A stretch of 64,000 bases of DNA, taken from the NCBI GenBank assembly GCA_027923505.1, contig BROI01000018.1, positions 186,001 to 250,000 on the forward strand. Direction: 5' to 3'. The stretch's first letter is position 1, and each line of letters begins with the position of its first letter. This document shows, one piece after another, positions 30,234 through 39,555 of the stretch. Both the position numbers and the translations under genes were made by a program. The notes beneath the pieces were generated by a model. That model was not told the origin of the DNA, ran no database searches, and worked only from the letters and a program-made list of their open reading frames with translations. The stretch comes from Mayamaea pseudoterrestris (taxonomy: Eukaryota; Bacillariophyta; Bacillariophyceae; Sellaphorales; Sellaphoraceae).

Positions 30234-32563
30234 ATGATGGCAACCATTACGCAGACCAAGACGATAAGGAAAAGCATCACCATGGCACCGCCGTCTCCAA
30301 GGACAAATGCGAGCAGCTACTACGCAGGGTCGACGGAGATTGCGCAGGAGACGCCCATTACGTTGAATCGCCTTGAACCTGTGAGTTTCATGCGTGACGT
30401 GCACTATTTTTGGTGATTCGATTTGCGACGGATTTCTTGATGGGTAGTGCTGAGCGATTTGGAGTTCTGGTTTTGAGCTGTTTCATCTTGTTTCAGTATT
30501 GGCATGGCATTTTATTGTCGTTCGCCGTCTCACTTTTTCTTATTGTTCCCAGCGCCGCAAACTTACCAAGAATTCGACCCGCCTCGTTATTGTTCTCGTT
30601 GGTCTCCCGGCTCGAGGAAAGTCCTTTGTCGCCCGCAAACTACACTACTACATGAACTGGAGCGGATGCAAGTGCGAAATCTTTAACGTTGGCAGATATC
30701 GACGCCAGGCCATGGCAGAACTTTCGAAACGCAGCAATCAAGATATCATATCCGAGCGAGACGAAAAGGGAGCATGTGATGCCAGCTTTTTCGATGCCAA
30801 GAATCAAGCGGCAGCCGAGTTGAGACAAAAGGTTGCGGAAATGGCGCTGCTTGACATGCTGGCATGGCTCGACGACGAGGACGAGGAGTATTTGTCAGAT
30901 GGGGAAGAAAACGCGGACGCAAGCCGGAACTCGTTAAATAACGGTGGCAGGAGGGCGTCTGACAGTTCGCGATCTCTCAAGCTTGGTCAAGCCAAACTAG
31001 ACTTTAAGCGCTACGATCGCATTGCTATATTCGATGCGACTAACTCGACTGTTCAGCGTCGCAAGTGGATCCTAGAGCAATGCACATCGCCAGTACAACG
31101 ACCCGATAAGCAGACGGGAGTCATTTTTGTCGAGTCTATCTGCGATGATCGGGAACTGTTGGAGGAGAATTATCGCTACAAGATTTCGCAGAGTCCAGAC
31201 TTTGATGGCATGAGTGAGGAGGAAGCGTTTGCTGACCTCCGACAGCGCGTTTTAAAGTACGAGAATGCGTACGAGACGATTACGGATGACAGCCTTTCGT
31301 ACATCAAAATTTGTAAGTACATCTGGACTTTACTTTGACAAATCTTGTCTTTTTGCTGACACACTTCTCATGTTTTTAATGGCATGTACAGTCAACTTGT
31401 CGACCAAGCTCATGGTCAATCATATTTACGGACGCATGGCGAAAGAATTGATTCCTGCTCTCATGGCGTGGCACATTGGTACGCGTCCAGTGTTTCTCTG
31501 CCGCCCGGGTCAAACCAGCTCCGGCATTTACACGGATGGAGAAGATTATGTATCGCTGGACAAGATAAACATGAATCACCCGTCGTTTCTGGATTTGTCG
31601 TCGCGAGCAAAGCAAAAAAATGTTCGCGGCGATGGTCTCGGACGAACAGGCGTCAAGTTTCGCCAAGAGCTGCTGGACTTTTGCTACGAGGAGGCGCATT
31701 CGTTCATGTACAAGCGAGCAAGTGTTCACGACATGGCATACACTGGCACATCCATCAGTGGATTAGCTCCTGCTGAGCTCTTGACGAGCGTTGGTTCGCA
31801 TGGGAATTATGACAAGGATCACGTGGATGATAGCCTCTATGCCGAGCCTCACGACCACAAGGATCCATTCCCTTTAAAGATCATGACGAGTACAATGCCT
31901 CGCGCTCTGGAGACTGTTAACTGGGAGGAATATGAATTTTCTGTCGCGCAAATGTCGAACCTCAATCCATTGGACAAGGGAGATGGCTCGGGAATGGAAC
32001 TCGAGGAGGTCAAAAAGATTAACCCTGCCTGGTACGAGAAGCTCGTCAAAGATCCCTACAACACTAGGTACGTTACATTTTCAAGTTCAAATACCGTAGA
32101 TGTAATGTTGCATATCCTAACTTTATTTATCTATCCTCGCAGATTCCCAGGCGGTGAGTCGTATCGAGATTTGATTCGGCGACTGGTTCCGGTGGTCATT
32201 GACATTGAGCAGCAAGTCTCTCCATGCCTTGTCGTTAGCCATGTCAGTATCTTGCAATGCCTAATGGCGTACTTTCGCAACTCCCCGGTTGAGCACTGCA
32301 TGTCTATCGAAGTGCCGATGCATACGGTCATCAAATTTACACCTGTCCGAGGAGGCGGCTGGATTGAAACTCAGCATCCGCTTTGTGAAGCCGCGGGTCT
32401 TTCGATGCGGCAAGTTGACTCGACGGGAGATTTGAGCACTATGTCGAACGGTGGCTCATCGTCACCATTGTCTCCCATTTGGGGTGACCACTTGATGGCG
32501 CAACAGCGCACTAGCTTGAAGCAAGTTGTGCCAGTGGCAGAATCTTTGCAAATGGCTTTCTAA
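30234..32563 (+). CDS. PFKFB: 6-phosphofructo-2-kinase/fructose-2,6-bisphosphatase, phosphatase site altered
   Basis: Makes (and normally breaks down) fructose 2,6-bisphosphate, a glycolysis/gluconeogenesis signal. 667 aa in four exons: 30234-30380, 30553-31312, 31392-32067 and 32143-32563, all GT-AG and in frame. The kinase half is intact: Walker A GLPARGKSF, then NVGRYRR, FFDAKN, IAIFDATNST and FVESICDD. It carries an acidic/Ser-rich insertion (about residues 165-200). In the phosphatase half the usual catalytic LCRHGE reads LCRPGQ (codons CGC CCG GGT CAA near 31501), so the phospho-accepting His is Pro. Later motifs remain (STMPRALETV, FPGGESYRDLIRR, SHVSILQC). The protein is therefore probably a kinase-only enzyme. 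The start ATG 30234 is the first ATG in the open frame. Confidence 0.93.
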
Positions 32564-32736
32564 TACTTGCTGTCGAGTAATATTATTAATTTTGTTTACA
32601 TTTTTACCTGCAAAATGGGAGTTGTTGTTGGTACGAGTAATAAGCTAGCGAGCATACATATAGTGCAACTAAGTCGAGCCGCGGAGCGCACGAAGCCTCT
32701 GAGTTTCCACCAGGTTCTGTAAATTGGCCGAACAAC

Positions 32737-32854
32737 ATGCAGACACCGGCCAAAGCGGATGAATTCGAGGCAGGAGGCAAGCGGGAGACTTTTTTGCGCA
32801 AACCCAGCACGTTTAGGGAGTGGCTTCATGGTCCATTGGATCGAGCCCCTGTCA
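32737..32854 (+). pseudogene. Possible first-exon remnant of a glutathionyl-hydroquinone reductase-like gene
   Basis: An ATG at 32737 in good context (AACAACATGC) opens 39 codons that end exactly at the TIR element. The segment DEFEAGGKRETFLRKPSTFR is reminiscent of the N-terminus of ECM4/YqjG-type glutathione transferases (D...G.F.R..S.FR). If the element is removed using the repeated CCTGT at 32848 and 33932, the frame continues PVK and meets a GTAGGA donor-like site. No downstream exon with the family's CPWAHR motif is visible before the next gene. Similarity is short and from memory; this could be chance. Confidence 0.3.
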
Positions 32855-33362
32855 GTACAAGCTGGATTCGCGCGCGCGATACCTCACGTAGCCCTTACCA
32901 ACGTCGTTCCGGCACTGATTCGCCACCACACAACTCAATCATGACGCACCAAGGGCAGACAGTCGATAACGGACTCTCGCCACGACAAGCTGATTGTGAT
33001 CCCGCCGGAAACGCTATAACTACGTGAAGCAGCAATATAAACTATACAGGCTTACACAATACAATCATCCAGTGTATACGACGCTAAAATTAAGTCAATC
33101 GGAGCTTGTTTGAGTATGTGGGACCCGCTGCAATGTGAAGGATTCATTTGCGCGCTCCCTTGCCGGCGAAATGGAATTAAATGCCTCAGATAATGATCCA
33201 AGTAAGAAATCCAGCTATCAGCTCATTACTCATCATATAATTAAGACAGCGTTGACGCAAAACATGCTGAAAATTGTACCCTTTCAGGTCGTAAATGGAG
33301 GCAGCAACCAGAGAGACAATTTGATGAGCTCTTCTGAGGCAAGTAAACTCACCATCCAACGT

Positions 33363-33440
33363 CGTTAAGGCCACTATTACTCATCAATTGCATCCATGGC
33401 ATGTGTATACTCGTTTCATCCAATAATAGTGGCCTTAACG
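33363..33440. repeat. Small foldback repeat, copy 1
   Basis: 78-bp foldback: CGTTAAGGCCACTATTA at the left is matched by its reverse complement at the right end, enclosing about 45 nt. A related copy lies at 33696-33774 in the same orientation, 333 bp further on. Both are inside the larger TIR element. Confidence 0.65.
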
Positions 33441-33695
33441 CCTCATACTTGTCTTCATCTTGCCAGTTTTGTGGCGGCGGCATGGAACGAGCCCTTGCCC
33501 AAAACGATGATTTTGACGCACTAGCCGATCCTTAGGCTGACGAATCGCTAGATATGACATCTCCGTGATCACGTTTGAGTATGGACAACTTTGCGCCGGT
33601 GTTGAAAGACCTCTTCGGTTTGATCGAACCAAATTTTGCCGAGCATGGTCGAGGCAACGTACCACTGCGAGGAGAATTACTCATGATCCCTATGT

Positions 33696-33774
33696 CGTTA
33701 AGACAACTATTATTCATCAATTTCATCCGTGGCATATTAACGCATGTTACGGTCCAATAATAGTGGCCTTAACG
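33696..33774. repeat. Small foldback repeat, copy 2
   Basis: 79-bp relative of the foldback at 33363-33440. The left arm has two mismatches (CGTTAAGACAACTATTATT) while the right arm (AATAATAGTGGCCTTAACG) is kept. The loop shares CATCAATT and CATCC-TGGCAT with copy 1, so the two derive from one ancestor. Confidence 0.65.
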
Positions 33775-34320
33775 CGTCAAACTGGTCTATAGTTGACTCA
33801 AGAGCAGCTCTCCGTCGAATTATCGTGTGATTTAACACGGAGTACCGGTACGATGATAAGCGAAGCCCATTCAACCGGTGCGACTTTGGTAAGGGCTACG
33901 TGAGGTATCGCGCGCGCGAATCCAGCTTGTACCTGTAAAGGTAGGATACATGAATGCTTGCTGCCAGGCTATTTCGTCAGTCACTTATAATGACTGTCTT
34001 GCAATCCTACTTCGCACTAGCTGTAAAGTAGAGGATGGCGGGCGGGACTTCTTACACAATAGCTAACTATCAATTACCTCAAACGCTAACTGCGTTGTGA
34101 AAGTTCAATCAGCGCGCGCTGGCACGCGCTAGCCGCAACGCGAGCGTGCGGCGCGAGGTTCCGTTTCGGTTGTTCTGTTGCCGACACGCGACGCGATGCG
34201 ACCAGCTTCGTGTTGTTCTGGCTGCGAGGCAAGACAGAGACACAACTTGACGAGGTCAATCTGTTTGGAAGCAACCCCGACTCGAACATTCTCTGTTCAG
34301 CGTCTTTCTTCATCAATAGT

Positions 34321-35160
34321 ATGGTCCCTATTGCTGTTGCTGCTCGTCGTTCTTCCTCTTCTGCACCTCTGTTCTTCGTCTGTCTGCTAGCATGGTGTCA
34401 TTGTTTGGCATTCGCGCTTGTTCCGACGTCAATGCCAAGCCAACTCGACAGACTGAGACTCTTTTCAAGCCAAATGCATGCTCAGACTCGGCAAGCTCGC
34501 AATCATGGCAGTCAAATTCTGAGAGCATTGGCTCTACAAGCCAGCAATAGGCGAGAATTCGACGATCAACCTTCTCATCTTCCTTCTTCGCAAAGCATTA
34601 AGCAAGAGTGGATTGACCGAAGCCTTGACTACTACCGAAAGGTCATGCGAGAGGAACGACGCTTGAAAGGAGGACAAGTGAAAGACTATGATACGAAAGA
34701 GTACCAAGACGGCTTCACGCAACTCGCTAACAAACACTACTTTGCATTGCGAAAAATCAAGGACGGCAAGCCTCGACACGCCGAACGCATCTATCGACGC
34801 ATCATTGATGAGCTTTTAACGGACGATGACAATTGCGACCATGCCAAGCTTGCCGTCACAACTCTGCTGCTCGCTCTCCTATTGCAGCGCATGCACGCGC
34901 CAGCCAAGGAGACTCGTGCCGTCTTTCTGCACTTTTTCCGCGTTGCCATACTGGAGAGTCCCGAAGGAGAGTGCGCCTGCTCGGCCAAGGTATTGGGAGC
35001 TTACGCTCTCTTTGAAATGCGACATGGTAATGCACTCAAGAGCGTCGAGATTGCAGCTCGGGCTGTCAAGCTTGATCCGACACTGGCGCCCATGCTGCAG
35101 TGGAAGCAGTTTCGCGACGCGGCGCAGCGGCGCGTCAAGGCGGCGGCGACCTTTAACTGA
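34321..35160 (+). CDS. Hypothetical TPR-like protein, probably plastid-targeted
   Basis: 279 aa, intronless. The N-terminus has a hydrophobic signal stretch (FFVCLLAWCHCLAFALVPT) with an Ala-Phe motif typical of plastid import. The remainder is helical; residues from about 130 to the end (RHAERIYRRIIDEL, TTLLLALLLQRMHAPAKETRAVFLHFFRVA, AYALFEMRHGNALKSVEIAARAVKLDPTLAPML in outline) have TPR-like spacing, the last one ending with the characteristic AVKLDP. No catalytic motif. Probably an adaptor or assembly factor; function unknown. Start ATG 34321 is preferred because it places the signal peptide at the N-terminus. Confidence 0.65.
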   Translation: MVPIAVAARRSSSSAPLFFVCLLAWCHCLAFALVPTSMPSQLDRLRLFSSQMHAQTRQARNHGSQILRALALQASNRREFDDQPSHLPSSQSIKQEWIDRSLDYYRKVMREERRLKGGQVKDYDTKEYQDGFTQLANKHYFALRKIKDGKPRHAERIYRRIIDELLTDDDNCDHAKLAVTTLLLALLLQRMHAPAKETRAVFLHFFRVAILESPEGECACSAKVLGAYALFEMRHGNALKSVEIAARAVKLDPTLAPMLQWKQFRDAAQRRVKAAATFN

Positions 35161-35318
35161 TTCTGAACATCATTTTCCAACAAACATTATTATTGATACT
35201 GTTGGTGGTCGAAACCGGCGAAGTCGGCCACACAATATCAAACATCATTCAGTCAACTAAAATACGTAATTCCGTTTTAAATAAATTCTAAGTACACATG
35301 CCTGCTTTCGTGCCCTTG

Positions 35319-36341
35319 CTAATTGGAAAAGGTTGCTGTGACGACCCCTCCTAGTGTAGTCATGGTCAAGCCCGTCGTTCGTTGTAGTTTGTCCATCTTC
35401 ATACTAATATCCAAGGGGCTCGTGACGGCGGCCACTTGTGCATCTGCCGACGGTAGTGGTACTTCCTCATTCTTTCTGGCAGGTATCAGAAACTTTGAAT
35501 CATATTCGAGCCATTCAAAGACAGCCTTGGCCATGTCCATGCGACTGCAAGATGCAGGTCCGCCGAGATTGTAAACGCCGGCCGATGCAAATGAGCAATC
35601 ACGGTCTCCGCCGCTGTTATCCAACGATTCAAGCGCGTTCTGCAAAAACCATGCAATGCAAGATACCACATCATTGACATAGACTGCGCTTCGACATTCG
35701 TCCGTGTAAAAGGTTGTTTCCTGCTGGTCGCGAGTGGCGATAAAGTGCAGAAAAGTATCGTGCGCTTTTGCCAAGGGAGCCTTTGGACCGATAATGAGAC
35801 TGCTGCGGAGCACGACTGATCGATGCGGGTAATTATCTAAAATGTACTTCTCCATGGCACGTTTGCTTTGACCATATACATTTACGGGATGCGTGGGGTC
35901 TATCTCCGAGTAAGGAGCCTCGCTTGGGTCGCCTTTGTAAACTTGATCGGTGGACATTGCAATGATTGCAGTATTGGAACGAATTAAAGCATCAAAAAAG
36001 AGTGTAGGATTATTGATTTTCATAGCTTTGTCTGGATCCTGTTCGCATAGACGAGGAACCGACAATGCGGCTGCATGAATACAAACATCCATCGATGGGT
36101 GTCGCTGAAAGAAGGAATCAACGCTTGCAGGATCTGTCAGGTCCACAGCTTCCACAGACACTTGAACGCAACATCTTTCGCCCAAATCACTAATCAGTTT
36201 CCTCACGGCGCCGTCCAGTGTTGTCGCAGAGTTGACCAAAGCATAAATGTGGTGAACATTATTTGGAGGAGGCTTTGTCAGGAACGAGTAAAGCACATGC
36301 TGGCCGAGATATCCCGAGGCTCCTGTGAGCAAGACGCGCAT
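35319..36341 (-). CDS. RmlD/MAT2B-like NAD(P)-dependent sugar-nucleotide reductase family
   Basis: 340 aa, intronless. Extended short-chain dehydrogenase fold: N-terminal nucleotide-binding MRVLLTGASGYLGQHVL, DLTDPASVDSFF, CIHAAALS, the catalytic region STDQVYKGD and the YGQSK motif (Tyr-x3-Lys), then VVLRSSLIIGP. The overall pattern resembles RmlD (dTDP-4-dehydrorhamnose reductase) and the related methionine adenosyltransferase regulatory subunit MAT2B. Substrate cannot be told from sequence. Divergent from PDXK (406 bp) and convergent with the TPR-like gene (158 bp). Confidence 0.9.
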   Translation of the reverse strand: MRVLLTGASGYLGQHVLYSFLTKPPPNNVHHIYALVNSATTLDGAVRKLISDLGERCCVQVSVEAVDLTDPASVDSFFQRHPSMDVCIHAAALSVPRLCEQDPDKAMKINNPTLFFDALIRSNTAIIAMSTDQVYKGDPSEAPYSEIDPTHPVNVYGQSKRAMEKYILDNYPHRSVVLRSSLIIGPKAPLAKAHDTFLHFIATRDQQETTFYTDECRSAVYVNDVVSCIAWFLQNALESLDNSGGDRDCSFASAGVYNLGGPASCSRMDMAKAVFEWLEYDSKFLIPARKNEEVPLPSADAQVAAVTSPLDISMKMDKLQRTTGLTMTTLGGVVTATFSN

Positions 36342-36747
36342 ATTGCTTTTTCAGATCTGCAAGATTACTCTTTGTGTCCAGCAACCACGTCTAATGAGTA
36401 CAGCACCAAGGTGATTCACGGCCGACGGTCGCCAGTCCTTCTCCATTGTCGCTTGTCGCCATCATCCGTCGGCGCTTGCCCGAAAGATTTCCACGTCATT
36501 AGGCAATAGTGCGAAACAAGTGCCAGTGTCAATGGCGTCAAAAGGCAATATTGTGAAACAAGTGCCAGTGTCAATTACGTCACAAGGCAATATTGCGAAA
36601 CGAGTGCCAGTGTCAATTACGTCACAAGGGCAATATCGCGAAACGAGTGCCAGTGTCAATCGGCGCGAATGAAGCGCGACGAGCGTCGCGTGAATCGACA
36701 TCGGCATCACGAAATCTCGCTACCACAGAACTTGTGGGACCAAGAAC
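36342..36747. promoter_or_regulatory. Divergent promoter region RmlD-like/PDXK with CRE-like repeats
   Basis: 406 bp between two divergent ATGs. Its middle is a tandem repeat carrying ACGTCA boxes (see the repeat at 36491-36660). ACGTCA is the core of cAMP-response/bZIP elements, which in diatoms mediate CO2/light responses. Regulatory role is inference. Confidence 0.5.
36491..36660. repeat. 42-43 bp tandem repeat, about 4 copies, with ACGTCA boxes
   Basis: Units read AGGCAATATTGCGAAAC, then GAGTGCCAGTGTCAATT, then ACGTCACA, with few differences. ACGTCA or a one-base variant occurs at about 36493, 36535, 36577 and 36619, one per unit. One unit has an extra G (43 bp), which breaks any reading frame through the array. 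Confidence 0.85.
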
Positions 36748-37715
36748 ATGCCGGAGCCCAAGAGAATACTCTCAATACAGTCGCACGTTGTATACGGATG
36801 TACGTTCTGCATGTTGTTGATGTTAGGTTAACCTTGTTACTTTAGCTTTGACTTTCGCGCCCTTCTTGTCCACCAGATGTCGGCAATAAAGCAAGTGTTT
36901 TTCCACTTCAGTTGCTAGGCTTCGACGTTGATATTATCAACTCGGTTCATTTCTCCAATCATACCGGCTACTCTAAAGGTTTTGGAGGTGATGTGTTAAA
37001 GGGAGATCAGCTTCGTGCCATTATGCAGGGACTCGAAGACAATCACCTGCTGTCACAGACGGGGCACCTTTTGACTGGCTACATTGGTTCATTGTCATTC
37101 TTGGAAGCCGTGCTTGATGTCTTGCACCTGCTGCGAAAGCACAATGTAGATATTCGATACGTCTGTGACCCAGTCTTGGGTGATCGAGGCGAGTTCTACG
37201 TGCCGAAGGAACTTGTCGCGGTCTACAAGGAGCGAGTCGTGCCGTTGGCCGACGTGCTCACGCCAAACCAGTTTGAAGTGGAACAGCTAACTGGTCTCAA
37301 AGTAGATTCACTCGAATCTGCTGAAGCAGCTTGCAAAGCGCTGCATGCGATTGGGCCTTCGCTTGTCTGCATTACAAGTATAGGACTGCCAGGTAATGAC
37401 GCAACAATGTACATCGTCGCGTCCCAAAGGACCAAGGCGAATGGACGAGCAGAAGTATGGTACATTGAGTTCCCTCGTCTTCCTGGTAACTTTACTGGGA
37501 CGGGAGATTTATGTGCCGCACTGCTGCTGGCTCATACGGATCGCTTAGATAGTTTACCAGACGCACTGGAGATGGTCATAAATACCATGTCAGTCGTCAT
37601 TGAGCGAACCCATGAATCGTCAGGAGAGACGAAACAATCCTGTGAATTGAAACTTGTGCAAAGTAAGCATGATATTGAAAATCCCCCCAGACGCTTTAAA
37701 GCAAGAAGGCTATAG
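36748..37715 (+). CDS. PDXK: Pyridoxal kinase
   Basis: Phosphorylates pyridoxal, pyridoxine and pyridoxamine in the vitamin B6 salvage pathway. 296 aa in two exons (36748-36799, 36877-37715; GT-AG intron of 77 bp). Exon 1 gives MPEPKRILSIQSHVVYG and the splice completes YVGNKASVFPLQLLGFDVD, the invariant N-terminal substrate region. Further motifs: NSVHFSNHTGY, LLTGYIGS, YVCDPVLGD, VPLADVLTPNQFE and the anion hole/catalytic FTGTGDLCAALLLA with its Asp. Length fits the eukaryotic enzyme. Short downstream gap (36 bp) to the convergent BRO1 gene. Very confident. Confidence 0.97.
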
Positions 37716-37751
37716 CTATACAGTTAACAAATTATAAGTGCTCGTAACAAA

Positions 37752-39032
37752 CTACTCGTCGCCACAATTCAGTCGTTCCTGAAGTTCTCTTGCCAAGTCA
37801 CTATCAGATCGCAGTAATGCACCTTGAGGTAGTTTCAACAAGACAGGTTCCACTTCATCGAGCTTAAAGTCCGTCTTTTTCATCATTTTGAAACCTTCCT
37901 GCAGCTTCTTGCTGGAAGGTACGCGTTGGGGCACTGTGTCAAAAAAGACAGATGAATTATCCTTCTTCCAGGTACGTAGCAGTAGTGCCATGTGTTGTCG
38001 TAAATCATCTAAATCCTTTTGCATCACCTTGAAAATGGAATTACGAGCCACGTCGGGTATTCCAGGGGCAGCGTCTGATTCTCGAGTCCTTAACGCGACG
38101 GATGCTTCCGACATGAGAGCAATGGCGATTCCATATTCGCATGCGTCCCAGAATGCGCGCGCTTGAAAATACAAGCTCAACGACTTTTGCACATTGATTT
38201 GGAATGTGGTTAATGTGAAAAATTCCTTGTCCATGCGTGACATTTGAACGAAAGCATCATGACGAAGCTGGCTGACAAATTCCTCCAACTGATCTGACAC
38301 GCCAAGACATAGCTTGCCAAGCAGTGAATAGTTTGGTGTACCAGGCTTTATAAGAACAGTAGCAATTGCCATTTGCTGTCCATTGGCCATGAATAAGTTG
38401 GCCAGAGCCTTTGCCATGGCGGCATGACATTCACTCGGAAGTTGTTGCTCGTCGACTGATGAGCCCTTGCTGATCCACTTTGGCAGCAAATCCTCAGCCA
38501 AGAAGGTAAAAATTCCAGCTGCAGCCGCATAGTCTCTTGATGATGCTGCAAACTCGCCTTGCACTGAATTCTCTGTGGCGCTAGTAACCTTTCCCAGCCC
38601 CTCGCTCACAATCGTCATGACCAAGTCATACATGATTGCCTCCGACTTGAAAGACTGTGGAGACTCTTCGATACCACTCTTCCAGCCAAACACCAATCTC
38701 TCATTCAATTGAGCTTCTTCTGGTTGAACTTTGCAGGAAAGTAAAATTGTATTGATCGTTGGTTGAAAGTGTTTGGCTTCCAAAATAACTCGTTCCGATG
38801 ATGTCCGTTCAGCGTTCAAGGCATCATACAATCGACTGCGTACGTCGTCGGCATTTAGCATGAGTTTACGAGTCTTGTCGGCTTGGCCGGCAGTCTTGAA
38901 AGACTTGGCAAAACTAACCTGTCGATCCATCTTGGGAACCTTGAAGCGATGAACGGCGCAAGCCAAACGGATGCAGCTGTCTGGGTGGTCGACATTTGGT
39001 CCAGAGTGATCTCTGTAAAAGATATTTGACAT
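37752..39032 (-). CDS. BRO1-domain protein
   Basis: 426 aa, intronless, all-helical. The central part matches the BRO1 domain of Alix/BRO1-type ESCRT-associated proteins: FGWKSG, a helix with EAIMYDLVMTIVSEGLGK, RDYAAAAGIFTFLAEDLLPKW, AMAKALANLFMANGQQMAI, and SLYFQARAFWDACEYGIAIALMSEA. There is no V-domain or proline-rich tail, so it is a stand-alone BRO1 protein like BROX. No CaaX box was seen at the C-terminus (ends NCGDE). Probably acts in endosomal sorting or membrane repair; not proven. ATG 39032 begins MSNIFYRDH. Confidence 0.85.
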   Translation of the reverse strand: MSNIFYRDHSGPNVDHPDSCIRLACAVHRFKVPKMDRQVSFAKSFKTAGQADKTRKLMLNADDVRSRLYDALNAERTSSERVILEAKHFQPTINTILLSCKVQPEEAQLNERLVFGWKSGIEESPQSFKSEAIMYDLVMTIVSEGLGKVTSATENSVQGEFAASSRDYAAAAGIFTFLAEDLLPKWISKGSSVDEQQLPSECHAAMAKALANLFMANGQQMAIATVLIKPGTPNYSLLGKLCLGVSDQLEEFVSQLRHDAFVQMSRMDKEFFTLTTFQINVQKSLSLYFQARAFWDACEYGIAIALMSEASVALRTRESDAAPGIPDVARNSIFKVMQKDLDDLRQHMALLLRTWKKDNSSVFFDTVPQRVPSSKKLQEGFKMMKKTDFKLDEVEPVLLKLPQGALLRSDSDLARELQERLNCGDE

Positions 39033-39109
39033 GGTTTAAGGTTGTGATAAAGCCTACCACTAGCTGCGGTATTTATGTATCGAGTCGAATTGTTTTCCCT
39101 TCAAAAAAA

Positions 39110-39186
39110 GCGACCTTTCGCGCGCAGCGCGACCTTTCGGGCGAAAGGTCACGCAGCGCGCCGCGCCGAAACCTCGACCTTTCGGG
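39110..39186. repeat. GC-rich cluster of inverted CGACCTTTCG boxes
   Basis: CGACCTTTCG occurs at 39111, 39130 and 39174 and its reverse complement CGAAAGGTC at 39142, with CGCGCAGCGCG palindromes between. ACCTTTCGGGCGAAAGGT forms a strong short hairpin. It sits about 80 bp upstream of the BRO1 start codon. Confidence 0.6.
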
Positions 39187-39555
39187 CAACTCGACATGTC
39201 TCCCCGCGGGCTCCAAACTAATGTCACCATAGCAAACGAGACTGCTTATGTAATAGCAGCAAGAAATGTTAGTGAAAAAATATATTTCAACCACTTTAAA
39301 TTAAGAATTTTTGCGATTCTGCTTTGCACAATGACACAGTGGTGCAGTGTTTCGCATGCTGACGCTGACTTTGAACTAGCAATGTCCTTGAGTGTTGTTA
39401 TATTTGTGTGACTCTTCTGTTTCTGGATCTTTGTGCCCACTCCAATGCAAGCAACAGAAGCTCGCTTGTACTGTTCTTTCTTGGTGCAGTCTCTGCTCTG
39501 CTGGCAACACACAATTCTCACGGCCGGTTCATCCATATGCGCTCTACTTGTACAC

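Larger units (their letters stand above)
32853..33932. mobile_element. Non-autonomous TIR element
   Basis: Perfect 47-bp inverted repeats at 32855-32901 and 33886-33932 (each reads GTACAAGCTGGATTCGCGCG from its outer end inward) flank about 985 bp. The match decays inward rather than stopping abruptly. CCTGT occurs just outside both ends (32848-32852 and 33932-33936), a possible 5-bp target duplication, although the left tip would then have two or three extra bases. The inside has no transposase-like ORF. It looks like a MITE-type or foldback DNA element mobilised in trans; family not identified. Confidence 0.7.
32564..34320. other. Gene-poor region with a TIR element
   Basis: 1.76 kb between PFK-2/FBPase-2 and the TPR-like gene. 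It holds a possible broken exon (32737-32854), a 1.08-kb inverted-repeat element (32853-33932) and two small foldback repeats. The final 390 bp before 34321 are GC-rich near 34110-34160, contain no convincing gene and should include the promoter of the next gene. Confidence 0.5.

Noticed and set aside
36462-36710. Minus-strand ORF with a 14-residue repeat (CDVIDTGT...)
   Set aside because: The frame is open only because the 42-bp tandem repeat is a multiple of three; one 43-bp unit shifts the frame. It sits in a promoter region between two good genes.
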